Numbered from the stretch's first letter, positions 38,183-47,650 are shown. The stretch is DNA of 64,000 nucleotides from Rhodopirellula halodulae (GCF_020966775.1 NZ_JAJKFV010000029.1:1295001-1359000), one strand, 5' to 3'. The notes: generated from the letters alone by a model not told the origin. Program-made: numbers and translations.

Positions 38183-39271
38183 TTAGAAGTCTTGCTCGTA
38201 CACGAAGCGGTCGTTGCGACCATTCATCGCCATGAAGACATCATCGAAATCGATGCTATCGGTGATGAATCGCACGGCACCGTCACCCATCGTGAACATG
38301 GCTCCACCAACATGGTTGGATCGGAATCCGTTGTGCAGCGTGTAGCCATACAGTTGGGTGTAGTTGCCCGAGTAGATGCTGTTGATGGGCCAGCGAGGAA
38401 CGGTGATGTTGGCGGTCCAACCCAACCATCCGTGTTGCGATGGGCCTGCATTCCAAGCACCACCGGCATGGCTGCTGGGACGACTGTCTGTTCGCGTGCC
38501 ATCGGCGTGTGGCATTTCAGCGGAGTGTTCGCCAATCGCAATGGTTTGGCTGGTTCCGTCGAGGATGCTCGCGAATTTTGGGTTTCGGTACTTGGAGTTG
38601 TTGATGCCAATGATTCCGGCGTCTTGCATCCAGCCATAGCCCGTCCAAACGTTTCGTGAACCGTCCGAACGGCTGCCTGGTTGCCATCCGGCATCGCCTT
38701 GGCGTTTCCCGGGTGTGTAGTAATAACCAGCCACGCCGACGTAGTCGACGACTTGTGTTGTGTAGGAATCGGGGGCGCCAATGGCTTGGGTCAGTCCATT
38801 CGCGTTGTTGTCACGGTAGTTCGGCAAGACGTTCGACGGGCAATTAAAACCAGGGACAATGGCTTGGTCCAGCACTTCCCAGTTGAGGTTCACCTGGTCT
38901 TGCGTGCTGAAGTCAGTGCCAACAAACGTCAGCCGCTCGTAGAGTGGCGACTGTTCCATTTGAGGTAGGATTTGGACCAACCACGATGCTCCGCGGTATG
39001 GGCTGCCCGCGGTCGTTTGAGATCCGATGTTCGCGGGGAACATCTTGAAGGTGCTGTGGTAGTTGTGGATGGCGAGTCCCAACTGTTTCATGTTGTTGCT
39101 GCATTGCATTCGGCGGGCAGCTTCCCGAGCCGCTTGAACGGCGGGAAGTAGCAACCCCACCATCACGCCGATGATGGCGATGACGACAAGGAGCTCAACG
39201 AGGGTGAAGCCAGAGCTTCGGTGATTGCGAACCGGAGTAGAACGATGCATTGCTGACATTTCCATTTGCAT
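38183..39271 (-). CDS. DUF1559 prepilin-like protein, module A
   Basis: 362-aa planctomycete DUF1559 protein. Type IV prepilin-type N-terminus: short basic leader, cleavage at G before [14 protein letters not shown], then [21 protein letters not shown] long beta-rich domain ends with the H-X9-DG motif (HVGGAMFTMGDG) and FITDS. Probably processed by PilD-type peptidase and assembled on the surface or in a pseudopilus. A -24/-12 promoter sits 75 bp upstream. ATG 39271 used; ATG 39250 is also possible. Confidence 0.93.
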   Translation of the reverse strand: MQMEMSAMHRSTPVRNHRSSGFTLVELLVVIAIIGVMVGLLLPAVQAAREAARRMQCSNNMKQLGLAIHNYHSTFKMFPANIGSQTTAGSPYRGASWLVQILPQMEQSPLYERLTFVGTDFSTQDQVNLNWEVLDQAIVPGFNCPSNVLPNYRDNNANGLTQAIGAPDSYTTQVVDYVGVAGYYYTPGKRQGDAGWQPGSRSDGSRNVWTGYGWMQDAGIIGINNSKYRNPKFASILDGTSQTIAIGEHSAEMPHADGTRTDSRPSSHAGGAWNAGPSQHGWLGWTANITVPRWPINSIYSGNYTQLYGYTLHNGFRSNHVGGAMFTMGDGAVRFITDSIDFDDVFMAMNGRNDRFVYEQDF

Positions 39272-39345
39272 GTGCGAATAAGGTGGGTGACTGCAAAGAT
39301 GCAGGTGCTCGAAAAGAAGTCACCCGGAATCTGACTCGGGGTAAC

Positions 39346-39360
39346 GCAAGCAACGGACCA
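39346..39360 (-). promoter_or_regulatory. Sigma-54 (-24/-12) promoter of DUF1559 gene A
   Basis: TGGTCCGTTGCTTGC on the minus strand: GG and GC separated by exactly 10 bases, as sigma-54 requires. The -12 end lies 75 bp before ATG 39271. Same layout as at 43740, 49083 and 51641. Confidence 0.8.
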
Positions 39361-39469
39361 TGGCTCATCCGCTGTCCGCGTCGCATCCTACGCGGCAAGC
39401 GTTGGAGAGATGCCTAGGGGAAGAAAGGCAACCAAAGATGCATTGAGTGGTCGCGAGCGAGCGACTGAG

Positions 39470-39492
39470 ATTTCAGAAAAAATTCTCAATTG
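39470..39492 (-). promoter_or_regulatory. Putative enhancer (UAS) of module A promoter
   Basis: AT-rich block with AATTGAGAATTTTTTCTGAA on the minus strand. Its TTCT (39475-39478) lies 115 bp upstream of the -24 T. Comparable blocks lie 116-117 bp upstream of the other three promoters. Confidence 0.5.
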
Positions 39493-39940
39493 TTTGGCGC
39501 GATATAGACCACGGAACTTGCCGAGTTCCCCTCCGTGGAACTGGTTTTGAAGATCGGTGTGCTCTTGAATTAGACAATGGTGCGCAAAACGAGTGCACGT
39601 TGTGATCGGTTCCAAGCAACGGGGGTGGCAGGGAATCGCTTTTGTGGATGAACGTGATTCGCCCGGATTTTCCGGCATTTGGCAGTTTGAGGGTGATTCG
39701 CTAGCGGCGAGCAATATTCCGGAAGTAGCGATCGACACCCTTAACCGCACTGTGGGTGACGCAAGAATCAGGCCGGTCCCGCGATATGCGACAAGGAATC
39801 AGAGACCCACTTTCCTGTGGTCGGCGGAAGTCATGCAGCCCTGCGGTTGGACAAGGGAAGCGATGGCTCCGTCGCTAAAGCACAATCAATGCGACTCACA
39901 TCGGGCAATAGGGAGGAATGGGCGTCGTCGTATCGGTGGA

Positions 39941-42898
39941 TCAGCGATGAAATGCTTCGTTGCAATTCTCGATCAGCAAGTAACGTTCGTTCGCGGATAA
40001 GTCTGCCCACTCTTGGATGTTGCCACTTGGCCATTGCACCGAGACCCGCTGGATCTGTTTGCAGTCAGCAATTCCGAAAGACAAGCAGGCTTCGTCCGAG
40101 CAGAGGTAACCATCCCCTGCCGTCACCCAATCGACCTGACGCCCATGGGACGTGTGAATGCTGACCTCCGCCCCAATCGCGTCTCGTTCGCTGCGGCAGC
40201 CGATCAGTTCCAAACAGATCCAGTTGCCTGACGTTTGCGGTGCCAGGTCCAGCAACGCGGCGGGGGCGTCCAAGTGAGTGACGACAAGATCCGTTCGCCC
40301 ATCCTTGTTCCAATCGAGCTTCGCGAGCCCACGTCCAAGGACCGGTTGATCGAAGTAGTTCGTCGACGAAACTGTCCTCGCAGAGAACGAGTCACTTTCG
40401 TTCTTCATCAACAGAGGGCGTTGTCGAAATGGTTGTCCTTCTTCACTTTGGTCGAAGATGTGACCGTTGGTCGTGACCAGGTCGAGCCAGCCATCCGCAT
40501 CCACGTCGATGGCCTTTGATCCAAACCCAACATGCAGATTGCTCCGTTCTGGCAGTCGATGACTGGGGGCAGCATCGCGAAAGACGCCCGAAGAAGTCTG
40601 CAAGAAAAGATTGTCGGACTCACCATAGAAATTGCTGACGTGGATATCGAATCGACCGTCGCGATTGAAGTCTCCAGTGGCGATCCCCATGCAAGCCGTC
40701 GGCATTCCAAAGCGTCCGCACGCGACTCCTCGGAGATAGGAAACGTCGGCGGACGGTCCCACATGGGTCGGAAAGAGGTGGTTTGGACGCGCGTCGTTGC
40801 CAATGAAAACTTCCATGTCCGGTTCGGCGTCCATGTTGGTGATGACAACTCCGAGCCCGGTTCCCGACGCTGCAATTGATTCTGAAATCTCTTCGCCCAC
40901 GAACGCGCCATGGCCATTGCTGCGATACCAGCAATCCGATTGCGGCAATTGACTCAGGGGACCCTGCATCAGTTCGCGGCCGTCGCGATCGAACTGGGGT
41001 GGGTCGAAGGCGTGCTCCAGTCGGATGTAATTGACTTCAAACAGATCCGGCAAAGCGTCACCGGTGATGTCGGCAATCGCCATGGAGGAGGTGAACCGAT
41101 CGGCGGGGCCGAGCATTCGTTCGGTCGCGTCCTGGAAGGTGCCGTCACCGCAGTTGAGGAACAAACGGTTCCGCCCAATGTTGCCGACCAGCAAATCGGG
41201 CCAGCCATCTTGGTTGACATCACCCACTGCGATCCCTTGCGAGTAGCTGATATCACTGGTTTGAGTGCTGGTTTCAACGGACTCGAAACGTGTGCCAAGG
41301 TTGCGAAACAGTTGGTTGGTTCGCGTCCCGTGAAAAGCAGGTGGGGCACCGGATCCCTGTGCGAAGTAGAGATCAGGACGACCGTCGTTGTCGTAGTCGA
41401 TCACTCCGACTCCGCCGCCCAGCGATTCATAGAGAGCGATCGACGAGAGATCCGTTGTCTCTGCAGTGTGCCATTGAAAATGCAGTTCAAGTTCCGACGC
41501 CACGTTGTGGATGTCGATTTGAAGGTCCTTCCTCGCGGGAGAATCCCAGGTAACTGTCTTTGCAATTGACGTCGCGGACGGGCTGATCGGCTTGATCGCG
41601 AAATCGTTTGGGTTCAGGCCGAGAGTGGCGTCCTCCCGCATCATTTGCTGCAGGTCCGGAACACCGGTTAAACGTTTGCGCTGCTGAGCGATCTGGCGAC
41701 GCTGTGTGGTTGCGGAGGGCGAAAGACTCGATTCAGTCCAACTCAGTGATTCGAGCGGTCGTCCCAGTTGGAGCAAGTGTTGACTGATGTGACGCAACGC
41801 CTCGATGTTGTGCGATTCCCCGATCAGTTCTTTCGAAAGTTCATGGGTCTCGTTGAGCAGGGTTGCCCTCGCCTCGAACGAGTCGCTCCATTCGATTCGG
41901 TCCATCGCTTTCAACGATTGTTTCAGTCGTTGGTGATTGACGAGGTCCGTTCGATTCATTTGCAACGCCACAAGCAGAGCGTGGACGGCTGACTCAAATT
42001 CACGATGGCTGAAATGATGACTTCCAATGGCCGACCAGTAATCGGCGTGTTGTTCGATCGGCGGATCATGGTTCGCGTACCACTGCACGAATTGGTCGTC
42101 GTCTTGAAGCTCCGCATAAGTTCTTCCCAGAAGAGCGTTGGCACATGCGGTGTCCAAAGACTCGGCAGTCGCGTCATCGGCTAGAAAGGCTTCAAGCTCA
42201 TCTCGGGCGAGGTCAAATTTGCCCTCGTCAAAATAGAATCTCGCTCGACCCAATCCCGGTGCGAAGTGTTGCTCGAGCCAATCTGGCTGGTTCGGATTTG
42301 TTTCCTCGGGAGGTTGTGGGTAGGACTGCCCTCGGAACAACAGCGACATCAAGTGTGGTCGACTGGCTTGGCCTTGGCTGACCAGACGATCGGCGATCGC
42401 TGCGGCCTCCATGGTGCGTCCGTGCCGCAAAAGGTGTTTCCATAATCGATCGTATGCCACAGCTTTATCCCGCGTGACGTCGACCCAACGTCGCAACGCC
42501 AATTCGTAGCGGTGGTCATCTTTCAGTTCCAAGGCAACGTCGACACTGAACGTGGCCGCTTCGTTCACGAAGGCAGAGTCACGGGACGCAATGGATTCAG
42601 ACAGCTCGAGTGCCTTGTTCAAGTCACCCTGTTCTTCTGCGAGCTGTGCCAGCAGCCAGACCGCTTCGGTGTCCGAAGGTTCTTGAATCAGATGCTCCGT
42701 GAGCCTCTGTACCGCGGTCGGGGTGTCATCCGCATTCATCGCTTCCTTCGCCTCATCGATCAGCGACGGCGTTCTCGTGAATGGAAGCTGCTCTTCGGAA
42801 GGCGGTTCGTTTGAGCGTTGGCATCCCGTTCCCATGCAGGCGACGATCACAAGGAGCGTCATTCCCATCCGAATGGATTCAAGTCGGCGCAAAGACAT
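39941..42898 (-). CDS. TPR + FG-GAP/VCBS + ASPIC/UnbV lipoprotein
   Basis: 985 aa from ATG 42898; the frame opens at 43165. Lipobox-like leader (LLVIVACMGTGC) suggests lipid anchoring. The N-terminal ~400 residues are TPR-like helices (AVWLLAQLAEEQGDLNKALEL). A seven-bladed propeller of FG-GAP repeats follows, with Ca-type loops (YDNDGRPDLYF; DVNQDGWPDLLVGN; DFNRDGRFDIHVSN; DVDADGWLDLV; DWNKDGRTDLVV). It ends with an ASPIC/UnbV domain (GAEVSIHTSHGRQVDWV; VQWPSGNIQEW). Such proteins are common exported planctomycete proteins, perhaps binding surface ligands. It lies between modules A and B; no functional tie is proven. Confidence 0.86.
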   Translation of the reverse strand: MSLRRLESIRMGMTLLVIVACMGTGCQRSNEPPSEEQLPFTRTPSLIDEAKEAMNADDTPTAVQRLTEHLIQEPSDTEAVWLLAQLAEEQGDLNKALELSESIASRDSAFVNEAATFSVDVALELKDDHRYELALRRWVDVTRDKAVAYDRLWKHLLRHGRTMEAAAIADRLVSQGQASRPHLMSLLFRGQSYPQPPEETNPNQPDWLEQHFAPGLGRARFYFDEGKFDLARDELEAFLADDATAESLDTACANALLGRTYAELQDDDQFVQWYANHDPPIEQHADYWSAIGSHHFSHREFESAVHALLVALQMNRTDLVNHQRLKQSLKAMDRIEWSDSFEARATLLNETHELSKELIGESHNIEALRHISQHLLQLGRPLESLSWTESSLSPSATTQRRQIAQQRKRLTGVPDLQQMMREDATLGLNPNDFAIKPISPSATSIAKTVTWDSPARKDLQIDIHNVASELELHFQWHTAETTDLSSIALYESLGGGVGVIDYDNDGRPDLYFAQGSGAPPAFHGTRTNQLFRNLGTRFESVETSTQTSDISYSQGIAVGDVNQDGWPDLLVGNIGRNRLFLNCGDGTFQDATERMLGPADRFTSSMAIADITGDALPDLFEVNYIRLEHAFDPPQFDRDGRELMQGPLSQLPQSDCWYRSNGHGAFVGEEISESIAASGTGLGVVITNMDAEPDMEVFIGNDARPNHLFPTHVGPSADVSYLRGVACGRFGMPTACMGIATGDFNRDGRFDIHVSNFYGESDNLFLQTSSGVFRDAAPSHRLPERSNLHVGFGSKAIDVDADGWLDLVTTNGHIFDQSEEGQPFRQRPLLMKNESDSFSARTVSSTNYFDQPVLGRGLAKLDWNKDGRTDLVVTHLDAPAALLDLAPQTSGNWICLELIGCRSERDAIGAEVSIHTSHGRQVDWVTAGDGYLCSDEACLSFGIADCKQIQRVSVQWPSGNIQEWADLSANERYLLIENCNEAFHR

Positions 42899-43611
42899 TT
42901 GACGCAGCAAATTCAGACACCTGTAAAAAAGCAGCGTTCGATCGGACACGGGAAACATGAAGGTCCATTGGTTTGTCGTTCTGTCACGGCCTTCGTTCAC
43001 GTTAGCAAAGATGGGCTGCTTTGTCTGAACAGCGTTTGAGTGTGATTTGTTTGAAGAACGGCATTGATGAATCGAGGCGGAAGGGATAAGGCCAACAACG
43101 ATCATCTCCGAACTCGCCAACACACTGATCGCCAACCCGTTGATCACTGAAACGACATTGAACAAGCGCAGGCCGAAGATGCGCGGAAGACTTGTTCGGA
43201 TTCAAATGCCACATCACCGCTTCGTCCGGAAACGGCGATGCTGGTGCTTCGGGGCCAGATCACCTTCGGGCAATCCACGGACGAGAGACGCTCCGTTTCG
43301 TGCTTCGGTCGCGGGACGAAGCCGGTGTCCGGCTCGAGCCAGGGGCTGCAGACACGCGTCGGCAGTCCAATTTGAACAGTTGGGCTAGGGGGAAGGATCG
43401 CCCCGTGACCTAGTGTGGCATGATTGAGCAAAGCGTGCAGCTTATTCTCTGTTTCCACCTGAATGGGCCGGCCGATGACCATCGTGCCGCTGGATTGTCT
43501 AACTTTTTGGCGGAACGCTTAAATTTTGTGCATGTTTTATGCGGTTTAGATGAATTTTGAGACGTGCGCGGGGTCGGCAATTCGCGGCAATGAAGGCCGC
43601 ACGACACAATT

Positions 43612-43632
43612 GTCAAAAATTCTTAGAAAAAC
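43612..43632 (+). promoter_or_regulatory. Putative enhancer (UAS) of module B promoter
   Basis: AT-rich block containing AAAAATTCTTAGAAAAACTC, with dyad TTCT-T-AGAA at 43620-43628. The TTCT ends 117 bp before the -24 T, and CAATTG precedes it as in module A. Confidence 0.5.
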
Positions 43633-43739
43633 TCCGGGGCATGCACTTCTCTATTGAGTGTCTTAGTGGATCGGAAGTCGCCCTTGTGGCTTTCAGTACT
43701 CAAGTAACAACCGGCAGCGATGTTGTGCTTGTCAGCATG

Positions 43740-43754
43740 TGGCTCCGCAATTGC
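43740..43754 (+). promoter_or_regulatory. Sigma-54 (-24/-12) promoter of DUF1559 gene B
   Basis: TGGCTCCGCAATTGC, GG-N10-GC spacing exact. The -12 end is 132 bp before ATG 43886, implying a leader of about 120 nt. A short hairpin overlaps the -12 to +1 region. Confidence 0.8.
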
Positions 43755-43885
43755 TTTGCTTGTAAAGCAATGAACCGACGCGGATGAATTCGACATCCGG
43801 TCGGGCTCGGCAGCCACGAGTCAGAGCGTGCCGGGTGAACATCTTTCAAATCTATTTTCGGATGTAGAAAAGAGAAGGCTTACGT

Positions 43886-45163
43886 ATGAGACATTCAGTT
43901 AGCTCAAGGTCAGACACACGCCCTGGGTTTACATTGGTCGAGCTGTTGGTGGTCATCGCGATCATCGGCGTGTTGGTTGGCCTGTTGCTCCCGGCGGTTC
44001 AGGCAGCCCGCGAAGCTGCTCGTCGTATGAGCTGCAGCAACAACATGAAGCAGATCGGCTTGGCGCTGCACAACTATCAAAGCACTTATAACGAGATGCC
44101 GAGACAAGGCACTGGTACAGCCGGGAACAACGACCTCGGTCACGGCATGCAAACCTGGTCGTCTTCATCGAATTCGCTGATGTCGCTGAGTTGCTTTGTT
44201 GCATTGACGCCGTTCATCGAGCAACAGGCACTGTGGGAAGAAATCAGTAACCCATCGACCTATCAGGTCGATAATCCAACGGTTGCCAAAAACCCACCGT
44301 GGCCCGCGATGGGCCCCGGACCGGAACAGACCTCCGTGGGGTATCGATATCGCCCATGGATGACCCAGCTTTCGACGCTCCGTTGCCCAAGTGATCCGGG
44401 TGAAGGTCTTCCAGCCATGGGACGTTGCAACTACTCCGCATGCCTGGGTGACTCGTCCAACTGGTTGCAAATGTACGGCGAACTCGGTGACGATTGGCGT
44501 CCAAGCACGTACACCGCGCCCCGCTCAAGAGCGACGGGTCGTGGAGCGTTTGTTCCACGGATCACGACGAAATTCCGCGACATCCTCGACGGTCTTTCCA
44601 ACACGATTGCTTTCGGTGAGCACATCACTTCGCTGGCTGACCGCGACGTCCGAGGCCAAGTCGGACTCGATATTTCAACGACCTACGATAGTGCGAACGG
44701 TTGTGACGCATACGTCAGTCCAACTCGGCCCGGCTTCTGGTCGGACGGTACCGATGGTGGCACTCCGCCTCCCGGTTACATGGGCGGTGGCGGCTGGTGG
44801 GGATCCGACGTCTGGGGACGCGGCTTTGCATGGGCTCACTTCTCCTCCACCGACACTGGATTCCTGACCCAGGCTCCTCCGAACAGCCCGACCTGCATTG
44901 CTTGGTGGAGTAAGTTCCAGCCCGGCAACATGCCAGCCAGCAGTCAGCACCCAGGCGGTTGTCACGTGACGATGGCAGACGGTGCGGTCCGATTCATCAC
45001 CGACTCAATCGAATCTGGTAACCAAGATTCGAACAGCCCTGGTTACCACGACAACCAGTCGATCCAAACCGGTGCACTGAGTCCAGGTGCGAAGAGCCCC
45101 TATGGCTTGTGGGGAGCTCTCGGCACTCGTGCGAGCAAAGAGATTTTGGACAGCGAGTTTTGA
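43886..45163 (+). CDS. DUF1559 prepilin-like protein, module B
   Basis: 425 aa. Prepilin leader, then G before [18 protein letters not shown] and [16 protein letters not shown]. The large domain includes [19 protein letters not shown] and [11 protein letters not shown], ending in [20 protein letters not shown] (H-X9-DG). Close relative of the module C protein and the same length. Own -24/-12 promoter upstream. A hairpin with T-run follows 28 bp after the stop, then a small lipoprotein gene. Confidence 0.94.
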   Translation: MRHSVSSRSDTRPGFTLVELLVVIAIIGVLVGLLLPAVQAAREAARRMSCSNNMKQIGLALHNYQSTYNEMPRQGTGTAGNNDLGHGMQTWSSSSNSLMSLSCFVALTPFIEQQALWEEISNPSTYQVDNPTVAKNPPWPAMGPGPEQTSVGYRYRPWMTQLSTLRCPSDPGEGLPAMGRCNYSACLGDSSNWLQMYGELGDDWRPSTYTAPRSRATGRGAFVPRITTKFRDILDGLSNTIAFGEHITSLADRDVRGQVGLDISTTYDSANGCDAYVSPTRPGFWSDGTDGGTPPPGYMGGGGWWGSDVWGRGFAWAHFSSTDTGFLTQAPPNSPTCIAWWSKFQPGNMPASSQHPGGCHVTMADGAVRFITDSIESGNQDSNSPGYHDNQSIQTGALSPGAKSPYGLWGALGTRASKEILDSEF

Positions 45164-45191
45164 TTTGCTTGCTTGTTGATTGATCAAGTTC

Positions 45192-45226
45192 AAGGAGCCG
45201 CCATCGTTTGCGAGGCGGCTCCTTTT
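45192..45226 (+). terminator. Hairpin with T-run between DUF1559 B and its lipoprotein gene
   Basis: Perfect 11-bp stem AAGGAGCCGCC (45192-45202) with GGCGGCTCCTT (45214-45224), followed by TTTT. Reads as an intrinsic terminator or attenuator. The next gene has no obvious promoter of its own, so partial read-through is plausible. Confidence 0.75.
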
Positions 45227-45337
45227 CATTCATGACCTTCCATACCGTTCTCACCAAGCCATCTGAATTGGCTTTGTTCTCAAGCAGTTGGCTTGTCGCT
45301 TACCAGACATTTTGAATTATCTCACCAGAGTACTCCC

Positions 45338-45544
45338 ATGAAAAAACATTTGCACCTTGTTGTTTTGACGATGACTCTCTTCGCCGCTGGATGCGGTGGT
45401 TCGACCAGCGAGTTAGTCACGCCGGACGCGGATTTCTACGCCAAAGGCCTCGAAGCTGAGAAGAATGGAGTTCCACCAGGATCTTCGCCCGGAGCGCCAG
45501 GATCCAAGAAAGCAGGCGGCGGACCATCCGCGTATTCTCCCTGA
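45338..45544 (+). CDS. Small lipoprotein of module B
   Basis: 68 aa from ATG 45338. Leader KKHLHLVVLTMTLFAAGCGG has a lipobox (LFAAGC). The mature part is about 50 residues, with a short charged segment (VTPDADFYAKGLEAEKNG) and a Gly/Pro/Ser-rich tail. It is 174 bp after the DUF1559 stop, across the hairpin. No homologue recognised, but a small lipoprotein next to each DUF1559 gene recurs in this window. Confidence 0.78.
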   Translation: MKKHLHLVVLTMTLFAAGCGGSTSELVTPDADFYAKGLEAEKNGVPPGSSPGAPGSKKAGGGPSAYSP

Positions 45545-46131
45545 TGACTTGTTAGCAGCTTCCGGACGGTGTTCCAGCCTGGCCCGCATCATGCGTTTTT
45601 TGATCGGGGCAGGCAGATCAAGCTATGCCGTAGTGCTTGCCGCAAGGCTTTGGTTTGCCTATTTCGCCGTGGACGCCGCCATGAGCCTGCTGATGGATAC
45701 TTGTCGACTCTCAAATCGAATCAGCAGAGAATTATCACCACTTGCTGGCGACAGACGCATGACCGCCGTGCTCATCGCTAGCCCATCGAATCGTCGAAGT
45801 TGAATACGCTGCTACGGCACGTCTCGGGGACAAAGTGGGGAACGCGACGATATCTTGATATGGATCGCCTGGCTGACATCGACCGTGACGATCAGCACAA
45901 GCGGACCGCACCAACCGTTTGACCTTCGATTCCATTCGGGACCATGTCCCCGAAAGAAATCAATCCAGAGCCGAGGTTGGGAAGATCGGATGTCCCCAGC
46001 AAGATTACAAATCCTATTGCTTGCATTCACCGTCGGTAATTGCATATTCCGTAGTGTTTCAAGAACACATAGTGTCCCGTTCTTCAGTGCTTCAGCAAGC
46101 TGTAGTTTCTGGAAACGTGGTTACTCGCAAG
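45545..46131. other. Intergenic region after module B
   Basis: 587 bp. Several short frames exist (for example 45569-45781) but none has a leader, motif or family likeness. I see no promoter, repeat or terminator I can support. Confidence 0.5.
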
Positions 46132-46851
46132 TCAAGATGGACTGCTTGGGGCTATTCGCGACTCATCGAGGTATCTGCGGCGTACAGGTGAGATGATCAG
46201 AACGACAATCAGCAAATAAGAAATGATCCCGATGAAAACCACGCCTGAGAGAAACATCGGGGAAAACCAGAGACCGGGACCGGCATTCTGAAATGGGAGC
46301 CTTGTTCCAATGAGCAACGCTCCGAATACGCATGCATAAAACAAAAGGCAATGCAGGGCTATGATCACGAAAGTCAGGAGCAATCTCTGCACGCCGAGGC
46401 ACTTTTTCTTTCGCCATGACCGCGTCCCCGATCTGACAAGAATCACGAATCCGATTAGAACGAAAAAGCCGAAACCGAATGGTTCTACCCAAAAACCGGA
46501 ACTACCTAGAGTCTGGTCGATTGCCCAGCTGCTAGCGGCTACGATTGTTGTCACGGCTACCCAGCACACCTCAATTTTACGCTGCGAATCGCAGGAAATG
46601 AGCCGCCGTCGCTGTAGCTCCCAGCCGAGCAGGGGCACTGCGATGGAAGCGATCACGAAAACAGTCGCCAAGAAAGGAAGATCACGCGGCCTGAATCCGA
46701 TGATGGTGTAGCAGAGCCTGAGATAGTCTTGCGTCTGTGCCAATACTAACTCAGTGCTTTCGGATGTCGTTAATTGGTATACACAAACGATTAGATGGTA
46801 AGGCCGAATAAAAAGACAACCATTCTTCTGGCTAAAGCGTTTGAATCGCAT
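46132..46851 (-). CDS. Polytopic membrane protein of unknown function
   Basis: 239 aa with about five or six hydrophobic segments (LPFLATVFVIASIAVPLLGW; GFGFFVLIGFVILV; LLLTFVIIALHCLLFYACVFG; FLSGVVFIGIISYLLIVVLI). No family recognised. Its codon use and AT content look different from the housekeeping genes nearby, and it lies next to transposase debris, so horizontal origin is possible. The N-terminal ~40 residues look less natural, so a later start may be correct. Confidence 0.6.
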   Translation of the reverse strand: MRFKRFSQKNGCLFIRPYHLIVCVYQLTTSESTELVLAQTQDYLRLCYTIIGFRPRDLPFLATVFVIASIAVPLLGWELQRRRLISCDSQRKIEVCWVAVTTIVAASSWAIDQTLGSSGFWVEPFGFGFFVLIGFVILVRSGTRSWRKKKCLGVQRLLLTFVIIALHCLLFYACVFGALLIGTRLPFQNAGPGLWFSPMFLSGVVFIGIISYLLIVVLIISPVRRRYLDESRIAPSSPS

Positions 46852-47084
46852 TGCTTGTTGTTTTCGCCCATCATTGACTCACAGCAGATTCATCATTCTC
46901 GGCGAGTTTTTAGCAAAATGCGAAGAGTGGAGTTTGGTGATGCAACTCTACTCGATAACCGTTCTTCGATGCTTCATTTGGGTCCATCCGGGAAACCTGT
47001 CGGTTCAGTAGAATACTCCGTTAAGGAGAACGCTGATGCAGGAAACAGAATTCTATCAACAGATCCTTGGTCTCGAAGAACCGT

Positions 47085-47375
47085 GTGGAGGTTCGATACT
47101 TCCTGCTGAGCGGTGATTCGAAAGTCGGCCAGTTCGCGATCAGCGTTCGCAGTCACTGGCAAATCGAGTCGATGCATTAGGTACTGGACGTCGTGTTCCA
47201 CGACGACAGTCGCATTCGGACACGCAATGCGACGGTAAACTTCACGCTCGTTCGTCGGTTCATTCTGTCGCTATTGAAGCAGGGCACTTCGAACCACAGC
47301 TTGAAGCGAAAGTGAAAACTGGCAGGCTGGAACGTTAATTTGCACAAAACGCTCCTGTTTCCAAACTCTATCTGA
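47085..47375 (+). pseudogene. Degenerate C-terminal fragment of an ISAs1-family transposase
   Basis: One frame reads through family-typical text: VRYFLLSGDSK, then ISVRSHWQIESMH, VLDVVFHDDSRIR, LVRRFILSLLKQGTS, NHSLKRK and AGW. It is broken by in-frame TAG 47178-47180, exactly where the family has Trp (one G-to-A change), and by TGA 47313-47315, where Arg is expected (one C-to-T change). About 95 of the usual ~370 residues remain. No terminal repeats were found. A dead remnant, not an active element. Confidence 0.78.
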
Positions 47376-47425
47376 TGCGATCGTCGTGACTCAATCTTTA
47401 CCTGCGATAAACCCGGATGGACCAC

Positions 47426-47458
47426 AAAAAACGCTTCCTGTTTGAGAGGAAGCGTTTT
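47426..47458 (-). terminator. Intrinsic terminator of module C
   Basis: Perfect 12-bp stem AAAACGCTTCCT (47428-47439) with AGGAAGCGTTTT (47447-47458). On the minus strand it is followed by a T-run (A-run 47426-47431 on plus). It lies 25 bp after the stop of the 55-aa lipoprotein gene. Confidence 0.88.
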
Positions 47459-47482
47459 CGATCAACTGTATTTCAACATTTT

Positions 47483-47650
47483 CTACATGTTGGCCGGACC
47501 CAGAGGACCCTTCGCTTCGTCTGCATCACGTTTTTCTTTCGGAGATGGTTCGACGACACGGTTCTCCTTACTAGAGCATCCAGGTGAGATGCAAAGCGAA
47601 CAGATGAATAAACAGACGGCGATGCAACGGATTGAGATTGAAGAGATCAT
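47483..47650 (-). CDS. Very small lipoprotein of module C (55 aa)
   Basis: Short gene easily missed: ATG 47650, TAG 47483-47485. A hydrophobic leader with Cys residues ends in a lipobox (ISPGC, Cys near residue 25). The mature part is about 30 charged residues (SSKENRVVEPSPKEKRDADE) ending GPLGPANM. It is 57 bp after the DUF1559 stop and directly before a strong terminator, so the transcript unit is DUF1559 plus this gene. No homology recognised; size and position parallel the module B lipoprotein. Confidence 0.72.
   Translation of the reverse strand: MISSISIRCIAVCLFICSLCISPGCSSKENRVVEPSPKEKRDADEAKGPLGPANM

Larger units (their letters stand above)
39272..39940. other. Intergenic region upstream of module A
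   Basis: 669 bp without a credible gene on either strand. It holds the -24/-12 promoter (39346-39360), the AT-rich upstream block (39470-39492) and a composite hairpin (CCACGG 39509-39514 with CCGTGG 39533-39538, inner AACT/AGTT). The rest shows nothing I can assign. Confidence 0.6.
42899..43885. other. Long divergent intergenic region carrying module B control elements
   Basis: 987 bp between opposed starts. The minus-strand frame of the TPR protein is open back to 43165 but is not leader-like. The region from about 43480 on is AT-rich and carries the UAS-like block (43612-43632), the -24/-12 promoter (43740-43754) and a small hairpin (ATTGCTTT 43750-43757 with AAAGCAAT 43764-43771). Nothing else is recognised. 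Confidence 0.6.
46852..47482. other. Mostly non-coding region with transposase debris and a terminator
   Basis: 631 bp. It holds the degenerate transposase fragment (47085-47375) and the terminator at 47426-47458. A short frame at 47036-47110 starts MQETEFYQQILGLEEP, which resembles the first residues of ISL3-type transposases but stops after 24 codons. The remainder shows nothing. Confidence 0.6.

Noticed and set aside
39593-40000. 135-codon plus-strand frame overlapping the end of the TPR/ASPIC gene
   Set aside because: No leader or motif, and its 3' part is antisense to the supported ASPIC domain.
43139-43388. Short plus-strand frames as possible transposase debris
   Set aside because: Arg/Cys-rich translations without any transposase motif, unlike the convincing remnant at 47085-47375.
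43560-43885. Possible riboswitch (for example cyclic di-GMP type) in the module B leader
   Set aside because: I looked for the conserved GEMM core and tetraloop elements and found none; only a short 8-bp hairpin is present.
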